Origin: Mesaphorura yosii
Taxonomy: Eukaryota > Arthropoda > Collembola > Poduromorpha > Tullbergiidae
DNA: 64,000 bases
NCBI GenBank assembly: GCA_009869945.1
Contig: WIXG01000172.1
Coordinates: 1-64,000, forward strand
Reading direction: 5' to 3'
The notes beneath the pieces were generated by a model. It saw only the letters and a program-made list of their open reading frames with translations, made no database searches and had not been told where the DNA came from. A program made the translations under genes and the position numbers. The number at the start of each line of letters is the position of its first letter. The stretch's first letter is position 1. Below are positions 1 to 11,420 of this stretch, piece after piece.

Positions 1-1930
1 GGGGGGCAGCACGAGATCCTCGCTAAAAGGTCACGTAGTCTAAAAAGGCCTAGTCAAGTTTGGTCGACCTTTGCCCTTGCCCCAAAATTGCAACTATGAA
101 GCCCAAAACTGCCAAGACGCGTGTACCTCGGCGTAGAAATTTTCGAACGCGCGAAAAATCCCTAATCATCCCATGTAAAACTTAAACGCGGTTGCAACCT
201 ATTCGTATTCACGGCAGTAGGGCTGTGCTCTTCCGTTAAAATCTGGGCTGCTGATCACGTAAAACGAACAAACCCCTGATAGGAACCTTATCTACAAATT
301 CCCGTTGCACAACTCAAATGACGTACCTGCTTGCAGTGACTCGTCTGAGATCAGTCCAGCGTAGTATGAGTCTAACCCGGCTCCTGTTGTGTCGTCGATG
401 CCAATAATTATCCCTGATGAAGATGAAGTCGGAAACCCGTGACCGAAAACTTATGAGTTGGGCTGCTTCTGAAAAGTACGAGACCGAACGGCTTTATAAA
501 CTTAGCAGAACCACATTCTTTAGCTTTGTTTATGTTTCCTGTGCTTGCAGCCTGTCTATTGTTAAGCCCATAATCAATAAATCGCTTACGTCTAGCGTCC
601 GGAGCTTCCTTCTGTACTGTCAGCCGGATACTGAAAGTCTCCCGTTCGTCCCAACTCCAACTTGCCACTAACCTCGGATTTCCGACAAGAAATCACATCA
701 GAACCAGACGAAGACACAACCAACTACAGGCTACCAGATAGAGGCTTACCAGCCGCAGCCTTTCAACACCTGTGAGTCGTCTGTTTCGGTAGTTCGTGTC
801 TTGAAAGGCAAGGAATAAACAAACTCAGCCTCACAGGTTTGATTTTGATCTCTTTCACTTTTTAAGTATCTCACCTATCTGCTTTAACTACCTTATCTTA
901 TCTTTTCGCTGTGCATTACTACATGTAGTTTTATAGGAGTCCTCTGGAGTAATTTTACGACGAGACAAGAGACGGTTCTTACAGCAGTAACTTGGAATAA
1001 GTATTTGATACTTACACAAGATCAGATTGATTTCAATGGCGTAGTGCAGTCCTGCCCTGCTGCTGGTAAGTTCGATTAAATAATTCATTACTCGATTGAA
1101 CTGATGTCTTCCCAGTTCAAGTTTCCTGCGAACCAAAAATTAACGATACGCACGCAATCTTAAGAATGGAAGTTATCCTAGAGATAGGTTACTTCCATTA
1201 CTGGCTGGATAGTAGTTTGATAATTTTGATGTGTATAGCGCCAATTAGCTCTACGACAATAACTCGTCTATACCTGTTGAAACAGGACGCTACCTGGAAT
1301 TAGAAATGCTGGGGAAGATGAGATTCTGATTTTGAAAATACTTAGCCATCCACAATCTTCTAGTCATCATTATTTATATCATTACTAGCACGGACATCAA
1401 CTCCAGACGAAGAATAAAACAGTGTTTTTCGTTTGCTTCTCTCAACCCTGGCTTCAACGACTTTCTGCTAAATGGTAAGATTCGACTTTACTCTCCGCTT
1501 TGGTGTCGAACACTCATTAAAGCACGTAGCTTATCTTGCTGGTATCCGGTCTTGTGGTTTCAATTTCAGTTTGTATACACATCACAGCACAAGGAGACGA
1601 GGAGATTAAATAGTTGAAACGTAATTTGAGATGCCAGGAAATCTGTTGCGTTGTGATATCGTTCAGCCGGTGCAGTGGTGAATACTTGTGGTGCCCAGTC
1701 CCATTCTTCATCAATGGACCGTGGCCGTCGCCTCAACTCACCATACACTTCCAAGAATCAACCCGCTGAATGAGATTGTCCAGCTTTAATTCAGGGAATT
1801 CCCTGGCTTTAATTTGACCAACAGAGTCTCGCGTACGCGTAGAGAGACTAATTCTCATTCATTTTTCGTACTTAATTGTTTGTGATAAAATTAGCGTCAA
1901 AGCGTTACCTCGAATTTTTATTAAGAAGAC
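1..1930. other. Left-edge region with no recognisable gene
   Basis: Short open frames on both strands (for example 408-671) show no domain, signal peptide or exon pattern that I recognise. A TGA-terminated frame ending near 778 reads like protein for about 45 residues but has no start or upstream exon. The part just before 1931 is presumably the promoter and 5' UTR of the glycosyltransferase. A short hairpin lies at 1165-1199. Confidence 0.5.
1165..1199. repeat. Near-perfect short inverted repeat (hairpin)
   Basis: AATGGAAGT at 1165-1173 is mirrored by ACTTCCATT at 1191-1199. The pairing continues inwards through CCTA/TAGG with one bulge, around a GAGA loop. It makes a stem of about 15 bp. 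It is too short for a microRNA precursor or a typical MITE. No function can be assigned. Confidence 0.6.
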
Positions 1931-3419
1931 ATGCTCTTCCGAGCAAATGTAGTCAAAATTAGTCGTGCCAGTAGAAAATGTTCCAACCTTGTCTCTTTCT
2001 TAACGGTATTCGCTGTTTTGATAATCTTTTGTTGTCTCATGATAATTGTGAGCGAGAACTCCACGTTCGGAATTGCGAATACGACAGAAGACCCTGAAAT
2101 CTACTCCAGATTGGGTAAGATCTTCATTCCTGGTCTGTAGCATTCGCTATTCCTTGGGCACAATTTTATGGCACACGTGTTTGTCTTTTCTAGCTGACCT
2201 TAACACATGGAACCGTAACCAGTCAACCAATGTGACCACCTATTTGGATCTGTACAATTTGGATTCATTCACAATTCAACCAAGTGACAATATACGGCAG
2301 TTCAACGAGTCTTCTAGTTATTGTGATCCCAGGACCAAGATTCTGATTATTGCTACATCGTCCCCAGCGGATCTTCAAGCTCGTATCGCGATCCGTCAAA
2401 CGTGGGGGTCCAAGGAGGACTTGGCAAAACGACATGCCAAAATATTGTTCATTCTGGGTTACAGTGGAAATGACACGATAGAGGTAAAACCGCACAGCAG
2501 GCTTAAGATAGCATGTCATTCTGTTCCATGTTTTAATTCACTGCTAACTTTTATCATAGGATCTTGTCCAAAGAGAAGCCTCACAGTTTGGCGATATAAT
2601 TCAAGAGTCATTTCTGGATTCTTACCACAATTTAACACTGAAGTCCATTGCTTTACTGAAGTGGGTCAACTTGACTTGCGGCCATGATAATCAGACTAAT
2701 TTCATACCAAAGTACATCGTCAAGACGGATGATGATGTTTTTATAAATATTGATCGACTGGTTCAAGTATTGTTAGAGAAACCGAACGCAAAGATGATGT
2801 AAGTTTCATCCCGAATACTACCAAGTTTACAAGCGTTCCAAAGTGCAAAGCCGGATTTATGGTTTGTCTTTTGTTTACTTTAGTGGGAGACTGACATGTG
2901 GTGCTGTACCAATATCCGACACTAAGTCAAAATTATACATGCCCAAATATTTATACCCCGGCAAGATGTACCCTGGCTACTTGTCTGGAACAGGTTATGT
3001 GATAAAAGGTGAAATTATTCCTACGCTTCTCAAGAATTCGCTGTCGACGCCATTAATTCATCTGGAAGATATTTATGTGACCGCCCTCCTTGCGCGGGAG
3101 AACAGCATATTTCCAGACGATTCAGTATATTTTACTTACGAAAGAAACGAACCAAAAGCAATTTGTGCATTTAAAAACTTGGTAAGCTATTATAGCACGA
3201 CAACACTCGAGACTCGACTTATAAAAATTCCAACTTTGTGTTCTCAAACAGGTAACTTCCCATCGTGTGAGTCCAAAGGAGATGCGATTCATTTGGGCAC
3301 ACGTCCGACGGCCATATAATTGCTCCACGAATCCTCGAAAGATGAAGTATTTAAGAAAAGCTCCGGTGAAGCTGAATCAGCGTCTCAAGAAGTTATGCAT
3401 GTTTATTTCCAGTACTTAA
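1931..3419 (+). CDS. Beta-1,3-galactosyltransferase-like enzyme (GT31 family)
   Basis: Five exons (1931-2114, 2194-2483, 2560-2798, 2884-3181, 3252-3419) join in frame to give 392 residues. It is a type II Golgi membrane protein: a short basic tail, then one hydrophobic span at about residues 21-42, then a lumenal domain. GT31 signatures appear in order: RIAIRQTWG, the metal-binding DDD at 215-217 (KTDDDVFIN), YPGYLSGTGYVI and the EDIYVT motif. The family moves galactose or a related sugar from a UDP-sugar to acceptor glycans; the exact donor and acceptor cannot be read from sequence. The length fits the family. Several N-x-S/T sites are present in the stem. An AATAAA lies 570 bp past the stop. 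The four-span gene next to it is on the opposite strand and converges on it. Confidence 0.93.
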
Positions 3420-3987
3420 ATGAAGGCCGCAAACCGCAACTTTCGCAAATGCCACGCGAACTTGAACTTGAAGACTAAACTTGAGCCTGTAAAACTATAA
3501 TCGATACAGTATAGATGTAGAAGTAGTCGACATGTTGTCATCACTGTACTTCACTGAAACTAATGAATCTGGAGTATTTTTGTATCTGTGTTCTTCCTTG
3601 CCGATCCTTTACCGACGGTTTTAGGGGTTGCAAGTGATAGCGAAATTTTATCGAGATTATACGAATAGTCTTTAAGACAAAGCAAAGTGAACTGTAACAT
3701 TCAGCGCAAAAGCCCGAAAAGAGTTAGATTGTTATATGCTTTAGAAAGTTTTTTCTTGTCCTTCAAAGATCTTACCTTGTGATCTCTCTACCTTTACCGA
3801 ACTTTTTCGTACTTATTGCTGGAACGTAGCTTTACCTTGTTAATTTTAGTATCGTTAAAGATTAATTACTGTGACCTATGATCTTGACCTTGCTGTTATC
3901 CATTTTGTTCCATGCCATATAGATTACACTAACGCACGGTAGATTCGTCAACTTGTTAACCTTGTATTGAAGAGATTTATCAATCGA

Positions 3988-3993
3988 AATAAA
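3988..3993 (+). terminator. Polyadenylation signal of the glycosyltransferase
   Basis: AATAAA on the + strand, 569 bp after the stop codon at 3419 and 54 bp before the convergent stop of the four-span gene. No better signal is seen in between, which implies a 3' UTR of about 600 bases. Confidence 0.6.
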
Positions 3994-4047
3994 ATGCATG
4001 GCGTTGCTTTACATTCGTCATCGGGAGTTTTTGTGTCAGCGTGCCCC

Positions 4048-4799
4048 TCAGTAGTTGTACTTTATTTCGGCGTAATACGCGTACACAGTCATCACGTAGT
4101 AAAAGCTAAGTAACAGGTACAGGGCGAGTATGAAAATGTAGAGAAAGAAAAGAAGAACTTGCTGGTACATCACAAATTGTAGGAAAAATACTGCAAAAAG
4201 GGTGATCCAAAGTGTCACTAGAAAGAACCCGGTGTAGTAGATCCAGGGTCGAACAAGACATGGAGAAGCCTAAGAATTCCAGAGAAAAAACGTTAAATCC
4301 CCACCAAAAATGTGCCTTCAAATGCAAAAAGCATAAAAATCCTAAATCTTACCAAAATCACGCCGAGAAGAAGCATGAATGAGATGAGAAATGTCAAAAT
4401 TAGTGTGGCCAGTAGAACTCCGGCGTAAATCGGATCCAAACCTGTGTCGCGTCGAAAAGAGTAACACATTCGCTGTTTGCAAGCTCGCATTCGCAAAAAC
4501 AGGCAGGTTACCTTTGTGAGTACTTTCCAGGTACCACGTCGCGGTGGTACCGTTGAACTTGTAGTAATGGAAGGCAAGATCATCGTTGGCGTCCGGAGGT
4601 CTCACTAGCAAACAGATGACGAGGGAAAAGAACAAGGCGCTTCCAACCTGCAAACGTCAGTAGCCCTTCAAATTGATATCGGTTTGGGGAAGGGCGAAAT
4701 ACAATACTCGCAAAAAACGTGCCTTACCACATTCAGAATGGCGATAAGAGCGGCTCCGAAGCGATTTGGTAAGCAGCAACATGGTGAATATCTTGACAT
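4048..4799 (-). CDS. Small four-span membrane protein of unknown function
   Basis: Four exons on the minus strand (4799-4728, 4647-4512, 4441-4353, 4269-4048) join in frame to 172 residues. The chain starts MSRYSPCCCLPNRFGAALIA and holds four hydrophobic segments: about residues 15-40, 73-95, 103-125 and 130-160. A short loop between the first two carries an NGT glycosylation site. The cysteine cluster just before the first span could be palmitoylated. The layout resembles small arthropod membrane proteins of the DUF4728/LAPTM-like type, but I cannot place it firmly in a family. The tail is unusually rich in tyrosine. The start is the first ATG upstream of the span; no role can be inferred from its neighbours. 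Confidence 0.85.
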
Positions 4800-5679
4800 T
4801 GTGACTAGTGATTTGTGATCTCACTCCGCCTTGCAAAGGAGAAATCCTATTTAATTTCCAATGATCACTGGCTGGAGTTCGGAACCACTCTCAGAATCTT
4901 CGAAACATTGAAGTACGGATCGGATCTGACTGCGTCTTTCGCCAGAAAAGTGTTTTAGATTGATTAATCCCATCTCTGTCTCATCGCTCATGCATTGTAT
5001 AGTATGTGTACTAGTATGTTTCTAAAAATAATTAGGTATAGACTTCCATTCGCCATTGCCACATTGGTCCCATGCCAGAACCACAATGGATGAGCTTTGA
5101 GGACATGAAAGATGGATACGCCCTAGCCAAAGCTAAAACTGCTTGCCCTCTCGCAGTGTTCTGTGAAATCCGATGAGAGACACAAATGCGATACAGACAG
5201 GTTGCATGACCGTGATCAGATCACTAATGGTTTTTATTCTCAGTGAATCTTCGCAACAGCTAGACTTGCTCTGCTATTGCCATTGCCTTTTGCACTAGTC
5301 CGTGGCAGGGATTTTCGCAAACTAGGTCAAAAGCTATTCAAGCTACTGAGAATGACAGGCGCAAGAGAGATGTTAACTATAACCAGATGTACTTGAGTTC
5401 GTGAATGAAAACAGTTTGTGCGCATAGAGCGCAATCCATCTATGTCATGGAACGAAAACCATGTTGATCATTGCCATTGCCAAGGTCCTTCTGCAAGGTT
5501 TCTCCACTTTCAACGTTTACTAGTTCAGAATGTAGCGATAAAATCCTGAAAACGGGTCTTTAATTCAAAATCTTATAATTGTGTTACAATAAATTAAAAT
5601 TTTACCTGATTAAGTAGGCTAGACAGTTCTAACTGAAGAAATAATTCGAAATTACGCTAAAACTAAATTAAAATTGTCT
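4800..5679. other. Intergenic between four-span gene and laccase
   Basis: This holds the promoter and 5' UTR of the four-span gene and the 3' flank of the laccase; both genes are on the minus strand. No open frame of note and no repeat was seen. Confidence 0.5.
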
Positions 5680-8600
5680 TTAGTCTATGGAATGCGTTTG
5701 GATAAGGAGGGATGAAATTCCAAATACTACTGTTATCATGAGCAAATGTCCGACCCCGAACGATAACGGTGCTGCCCGCGCGCCGTCGTTCTTCTTCGGC
5801 GGCTTCGTCGTGGGTTTATGGCCCGTCTCATTCCCACCTACCATATCATACGGTGGAAAATGCGGATTTGTCGTGTTCTCGAGCGGCACAATCAACTGCG
5901 GTCGCTTTTCATAGAATACTGGCGGAATTTTCACGTCGGGTGTGTAATCACCACATTTTGGAAAGTTTGCCGGTGGTCGAGGCATTTCGGAGACTTCGCC
6001 AACCTGCGAAAGAGAATTCAAAAAGATGGTTAAGTGAGTCCTTTCCTTTGTGCAATTGCATTTCATCGTGCTGAATTTCCTACTTGAAATATTAATCCCA
6101 TTCCAATTTCGACGTGCCAGGCCATGTGACAGTGGAAGAACCAGAATCCTGGATTGTTTGCACGGAACCTTAGAACTGTGTATCCGCCATCCGGGACAGT
6201 GACGGAGTCTTTGATTGGAGCGTGGAATCTTTTTCTTCGTATCAGGCCCTAAAGAATCAACAACTCATTTAACAAAGACGTCAAAGCATGCCAATGCATC
6301 TTAACTAGCATCCTAAACTGAATATTTCCTCTTCCAAGGTCGCTACTGCCGAAGATATGGTATGGAATTAATTACTATTCAAGATCAATCCACCAATACT
6401 TTGAAAAATTCGTACACTTGAGCGAATTTAACCAGAATTAACGTGTTCGATATTATAAAGCGTGTGGTATGATGTAAGCCCATAAGCGTGCTTGGCCTGC
6501 GCCGCGACTGACGCTTTATTGTATTGTAATTAATTAAGTAAGTGCAACTTCGCGGTACTCACTTGCTCATCACGATCTTTGATAATCCAAGGCTCGGTTG
6601 AGTCGGCGAGACGTTCTATGGCCATGATACGAAAATTGGCACCATGCAAGTGGAAAGGATGATTAGCATTGAATGTTATGCCCCTGTAATTACACCAAAG
6701 TCTAAAGTCATGTGTCGTGTATGTCTTAATTAGTTTGCTAAATGCAGTTGATCAACACCGGCGAAAAGCGCGGCCTCGAATTTATCGAGAGTCGAGGAAT
6801 TCGGAATAAATTGACTCAAAATGATAAATTTTCAGGTTACCTGTCGACTAGAACCAACTCCACGATGGAATTGAGTCTGACTTTAAGCAAATGTGTGCAT
6901 TCGCAATATTCTTGGGTGCAATTCACGCTTGCCGATGAGCTGTTGCAAGTTTTGATACGGTTCAGCTCTTCAGGCTGAGTGAGGAGGGGCGATGCGGGCA
7001 TTACATTGGAAATGAAGTTAATTTGTGGTGTATACAGCTTCAGTCCTCTGGCCACTGCAAAAATGAATCAGTGTGTGTAAAGAATGTCTGCATTATTATT
7101 TGTAGAACAGAACAGCACCTGTTTTCAACGGAATGTGAGGTCCATGAAAATGCAAATTGTCAATGGGGTTGAAATCGTACGACAAGTAGAATTGGTGGTC
7201 TGCTCTTGGCTTCAGCACGATCTCCGGGTCATCATCTTTAACCGTGGACAAATCTGCAATTGTCATGTAATGCCCGGTGCTTGGCGCAACATTGAGTGGA
7301 TTGAGTTGCTAAATTAAATGCAGGACAGTGAATAATTACGCGTTTGCATTCGCATCTTAATAGCAACTTGAGGAAGACGAAATTACCATGCCATGTTGTG
7401 CTGCAGCATCATGCCAGCTCCTAATTGAGGTGATCGGCAGACTTCCTTCTGGCACTCCCTCGTAATTCAAGACAGCCACCTGGAAGACGCTTGTAAACCT
7501 GTCGTCACAGTCCATGAGCCCACGGAATTTGATCCAATATGAATCCATTGCCTGATTAGCCCGCAAGACAATGTCCCATCTCTCACCGGCGTAGATCACT
7601 ACAGCATTCATGAGTTAAATGCGTTAATTTAGTAAAATTAGTGAATCAACAAATGATGAGCAAAGTTTGCAGCGAATGGCCCAAGAGAATTGTTCCCAGA
7701 AAATTGTTTCCAGGTAATTGTTCCCGGACAATTGTCTCCAGACAATTGGTTCCAAACATTGTTTGTGTAAGCATTTCTTTAACTTACCGAGTGACTGTAC
7801 TGCAACCGGCTCCAAGTCGGAGCCATCTGATGCAATGATTTTCATGGAGTGCTTTTCAATTGACATTTCCAAGGGGCAGTTTAGCACACCGTTGCTGATT
7901 ATACGCATCCGGTAGATGGACCCTTGCTTCACCCTAACTTCATGCAGAGGAACAAATGGCTTCCCGCTGTCTTGAATTGTTGTCTGTTGATACAAATTGT
8001 TGACAATTGGCAAAAAAGGCTCCAGTGAATCAAAAACCCTCGGGAACCGAATTACCTCATTCCCGATATCATCAAAGAACCCACCAGGCAGGCCTCTTCC
8101 ATTGACTAGAATTCCTCTAGGCTTATTATCACCGTTTGAGTGATGGTGCTTCAAGAATGCTGGGAGTGACAAGTCAGCCAGCCAGTCCCAGATCATGAGC
8201 TCATGTTCCGGCAAATCGTAGTCATACAAGCGTCGATGAATATCTGCTTCATTTGGCTTGCGAACAATGAGCGCTCCGAACATTCCGTCACCGCGTTGGA
8301 ATCCAGCGTGTGAGTGCCAGAAATGCGTGCCACCCTCTGGGACTTCAAATTCGTATCGGAACGTTGACGCGGGAGGAATTGGGCATTGCGTGACGCCCGG
8401 AACTCCGTCCATCCACGGCGTCTTTTTCTGGTGAATTCCGTGCCAGTGTATTGCCGTGGATTCTCCTTTCATTTGGTTGATTACATCGACCACGACGGTA
8501 TCACCTTCGCAAACCTTCATTTCATAAGAATACAAGTTCATTGTCAGTATGAATGTATGAATGTCATTGCCGTCAAGATATGAAATGAAGAATCGGCAAA

Positions 8601-10048
8601 AACAACCGATATAATTGACAGCAGTTATTGTAAATATCTCAAACCTCAAACGGTTCGTAGAATAATTCACTAGATTATGATTTGTGACGTGAGAGCGACT
8701 TCACTCAGCATAGCAAAGAACAAAGCGAGCAAAAAATAGCTTTAAACTGAATCAGAGTGCAGTATTCGTTGGGGGATTTTCCTTCTTATTTTTTATGAGG
8801 TTCTAAGAAATGCATGAAGACCATGGATTAGTAGCACTGAATCACTTTTATGCTCAATCCTGTCCAGCACGTCATGGTTGTATGGTTCTCAGTAAACGTT
8901 CTTACACGAATGGCGGGTCCAGGCATCATCCGATTAACTACTGCGATTCCTCGTCTGACACCGTCACCAGGAACACAATCCATACGTAGGCAATCTTGTG
9001 TCTTGTTCGGGCAGTCATAACAAGCCTTGGACAAAGTCCAGTAGTACTCCACCGTGAAGTTGTAGCCGCAGGTCTTGAAGGTAGCCGGATTTGTGGAACA
9101 TTCACGGAAACACGGATGCCATTCCGGTTTTGCTGCAAAGATTCGAAAACATTGCAGCTATAATAAATTATTAGCTAGCTGAGCGAAAGGTGAGCGTTAA
9201 TTGAATTGCGAAAATTCAGGCCACGTCAAAGGTGTTGAGTTGGGAGATGAGTGCAGTGGCAAACAAAGTTCCGCAGAAATTGTAGACGCAGTTCCACCTT
9301 CCACAGAACTGCACTAATTGCAAAATAATTAGTTACTCAGAACTTCTGCCAAGAATCAATGGACGATGATCTCATTCTCAATTAGTGAGTCTGTAGTGCT
9401 GACGTTCATAAAGTTTGAAGAAGAGGCGCCAATTTGGTTTGGTTTTATATATTTTTGTTTTGGTTTCTTGAAACGCTGAATTGAAATGGTTAGGTTTAAC
9501 GTCGTGCCGTGATGATTTTATGGTGACCGCAGATGAGGTATGTAAGAATATGACAATATGTCCGGCAGTGGTGTTCACGTTCAGTTGGCTGCTCAGTTGG
9601 ACCAGGACAATTTGAGACTTTGAGACAAAACGCTTCTTACACAATACGACACGACAGAATAGCGTCAGTACTTTAGGAATTGTGCCACAAGCTATAAATT
9701 GATTTGTGATTAAGCCGGCATTAGTTCGCCAGTTGAGCAATTACTTTCTTCTTGAACAAGCTTTCCATTGTCATACGCTATCACTATTATGTAAGAATCC
9801 AATTGGCAAAAAATATCTGGGTCACCAATACATCAAATCTCAATTGTGTTAGCCATCAAATGACTTCAATTGAAATCACGCAACCACGCAACGCCACAGT
9901 TGGGCAAATCATGCGTGAAGCTGACAAATTTTGTTGGCTCACCTTTGAAAATGTTGGCTATTGTAGTTCCAACCAGCGTGCATGCGAGGAAACCAATTGC
10001 GACGGCTAATCTATGTGAAGCCGGGTTCTTAATCGATGAGTGCTTCAT
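5680..10048 (-). CDS. Laccase / multicopper oxidase with hydrophobic C-terminal tail
   Basis: Nine exons (10048-9943, 9132-8906, 8514-7788, 7598-7387, 7308-7119, 7054-6841, 6683-6563, 6248-6084, 6003-5680) join to 761 residues. It is a secreted copper enzyme that oxidises phenols or catechols, in insects for cuticle tanning. A signal peptide is followed by the arthropod cysteine-rich region (Cxxx[12 protein letters not shown]). Copper ligands are all present: HWHG at 134-137, HFWHSH at 175-180, HPFHLH at 567-572 and [12 protein letters not shown] at 638-649, with His567, Cys639, His644 and axial Met649 for type 1 copper. The last about 25 residues are hydrophobic, suggesting a GPI anchor or membrane span, unlike the soluble tanning laccase. 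An in-frame ATG lies upstream at 10102, but the start at 10048 gives the cleaner signal peptide. The exon 3 acceptor is AG after a purine-rich stretch, so that junction is the weakest. Confidence 0.93.
7685..7764. repeat. Short tandem repeat inside laccase intron 3
   Basis: Five to six diverged copies of a 14-15 bp unit close to GACAATTGTTTCCA run through the 189-bp intron between laccase exons 3 and 4. It is a small minisatellite-like array with no visible coding role. Confidence 0.7.
9133..9942 (-). other. First intron of the laccase gene
   Basis: This 810-bp GT-AG intron separates the signal-peptide exon from the mature laccase. It contains a 120-codon open frame on the minus strand (9378-9740) with no recognisable motif or splice logic, so I treat it as chance. 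Confidence 0.6.
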
Positions 10049-11420
10049 TTTGAGCACAATCGGCTCCAGAAGATTGTTATTGATTACCACACGCAAAGGC
10101 ACTTGAGGCTATTTAACGAGGCCACGCGCTGCGCTGTAATGAAATCTGAGGCTTGATACACAGGCACAAATCTCACCGCTGCGCTGCGCTCTGCGATGTG
10201 GGAAGAAAAAAGACCAAGTGAAGACAATCGACGCGGCGACGCTAATGACTTGACTGGCTAATCCATACTGACAAGCAATTTTGAGGCATTCTATTAATTC
10301 CTTAACATTCCTTGTCTTAATCACATGCGCACCTGACTTACGCTTACGCTGTTACGCATATCCTCAGCCAACTTATGACTACACTATGACTTTATCTCGA
10401 GTCTTGGTTTTTGAATAAAAGTCTTCATAATTACTTTACGATGCCGAACAGTTGAGCGCTCCGCTCTACAAGACAAGCCAAACTTTGGCTTACGACAAGC
10501 ACAACAACGCGAGTAAATTTTTCTTTGGAAAATCACATGTTAACTTGACATTCATCGATTTGTCTCGTGATACAGAAAAGAAGACCGAATTTGCGAATTC
10601 AGTTCGCATTGTGAACGCAAGCTTCACAATTTACATAATTTTTGAATTCTAATGTAAGTAAATAACTTAAAACGTGAACGTGCTCAACCTCAACATTCAA
10701 ATGGTAATGGTTTAATGAATTCAATTCATTCCAAGTTGAAAAGAGCATAAATTATTAACCGTCCAGACCAAAGCTCATCGTAGGCGTGTGTTCGTCAGAA
10801 ATCTGACTAAAAATTAAATATGGAAATACACGAGAATCAAAATTCAGGTGACTGATTTTGAAGAATCAGAAATTGTTGCCGCTCAATTGGAACATGAAAA
10901 TGTGTTAAGTGATATGTGCGTTACATTTCTCGACCATATAATTAATAATTTGGCATTGGACCACACACACGATTAATTAGGAAATTGAATGAATTAATTC
11001 TGCTTCGTATGGTTGGTGTTCGACTTCTGAAGGCTGGATTCTGAACAAAGAAGTACTCGATTGAATTTTTTGAGATTTAGCATTTAACGTAGTGGGAGTT
11101 TTAAAGATCATCGCGGTAACGTAAACACAAACGTCATGTCTTTCTTTGATGAAAAGCGCGAGTGAGTCTGATTATCTGTGATCTATCATTGATTACTTAT
11201 TGTTGCTTATTCATTAGTGTTCACCTGAGCGATATATATAATTTAAAAGCAAAATTAGAGAATCGTCGATAGGCGATAGAGTCGTCAGATTAGACCAGAT
11301 TAGAAGGTAAGTAAAACAAAACCACGATACGACTCTCCCATCGTCATGCGGCATTTAGATTTAGAGAAGTGAATTTCTATCAAGGTCATTGCTTAATGTC
11401 TATTTCAGATTGTCATCATA
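10049..11420. other. Divergent promoter region of laccase and Pol delta
   Basis: The laccase (-) and Pol delta (+) genes face away from each other here. A probable untranslated first exon of Pol delta ends at 11306 (AGAAG before GTAAGT), with an intron at 11307-11408 ending TATTTCAG. Nothing else with coding character was seen. Confidence 0.55.

Noticed and set aside
408-671. Overlapping open frames on both strands at the left edge
   Set aside because: Both read as random protein, and neither has splice sites or homology that I recognise.
1517-1754. Minus-strand frames near 1517-1754
   Set aside because: The reading crosses a GTGAGT donor-like site right after the ATG and has no partner exons.
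9378-9740. 120-codon minus-strand frame in laccase intron 1
   Set aside because: No motif, no suitable splice sites, and the intron is spliced cleanly around it.
11137-11165. ATG-led exon before a GTGAGT donor upstream of POLD1
   Set aside because: Joining it to the POLD1 exon gives an immediate stop; the leader exon ending at 11306 fits better.
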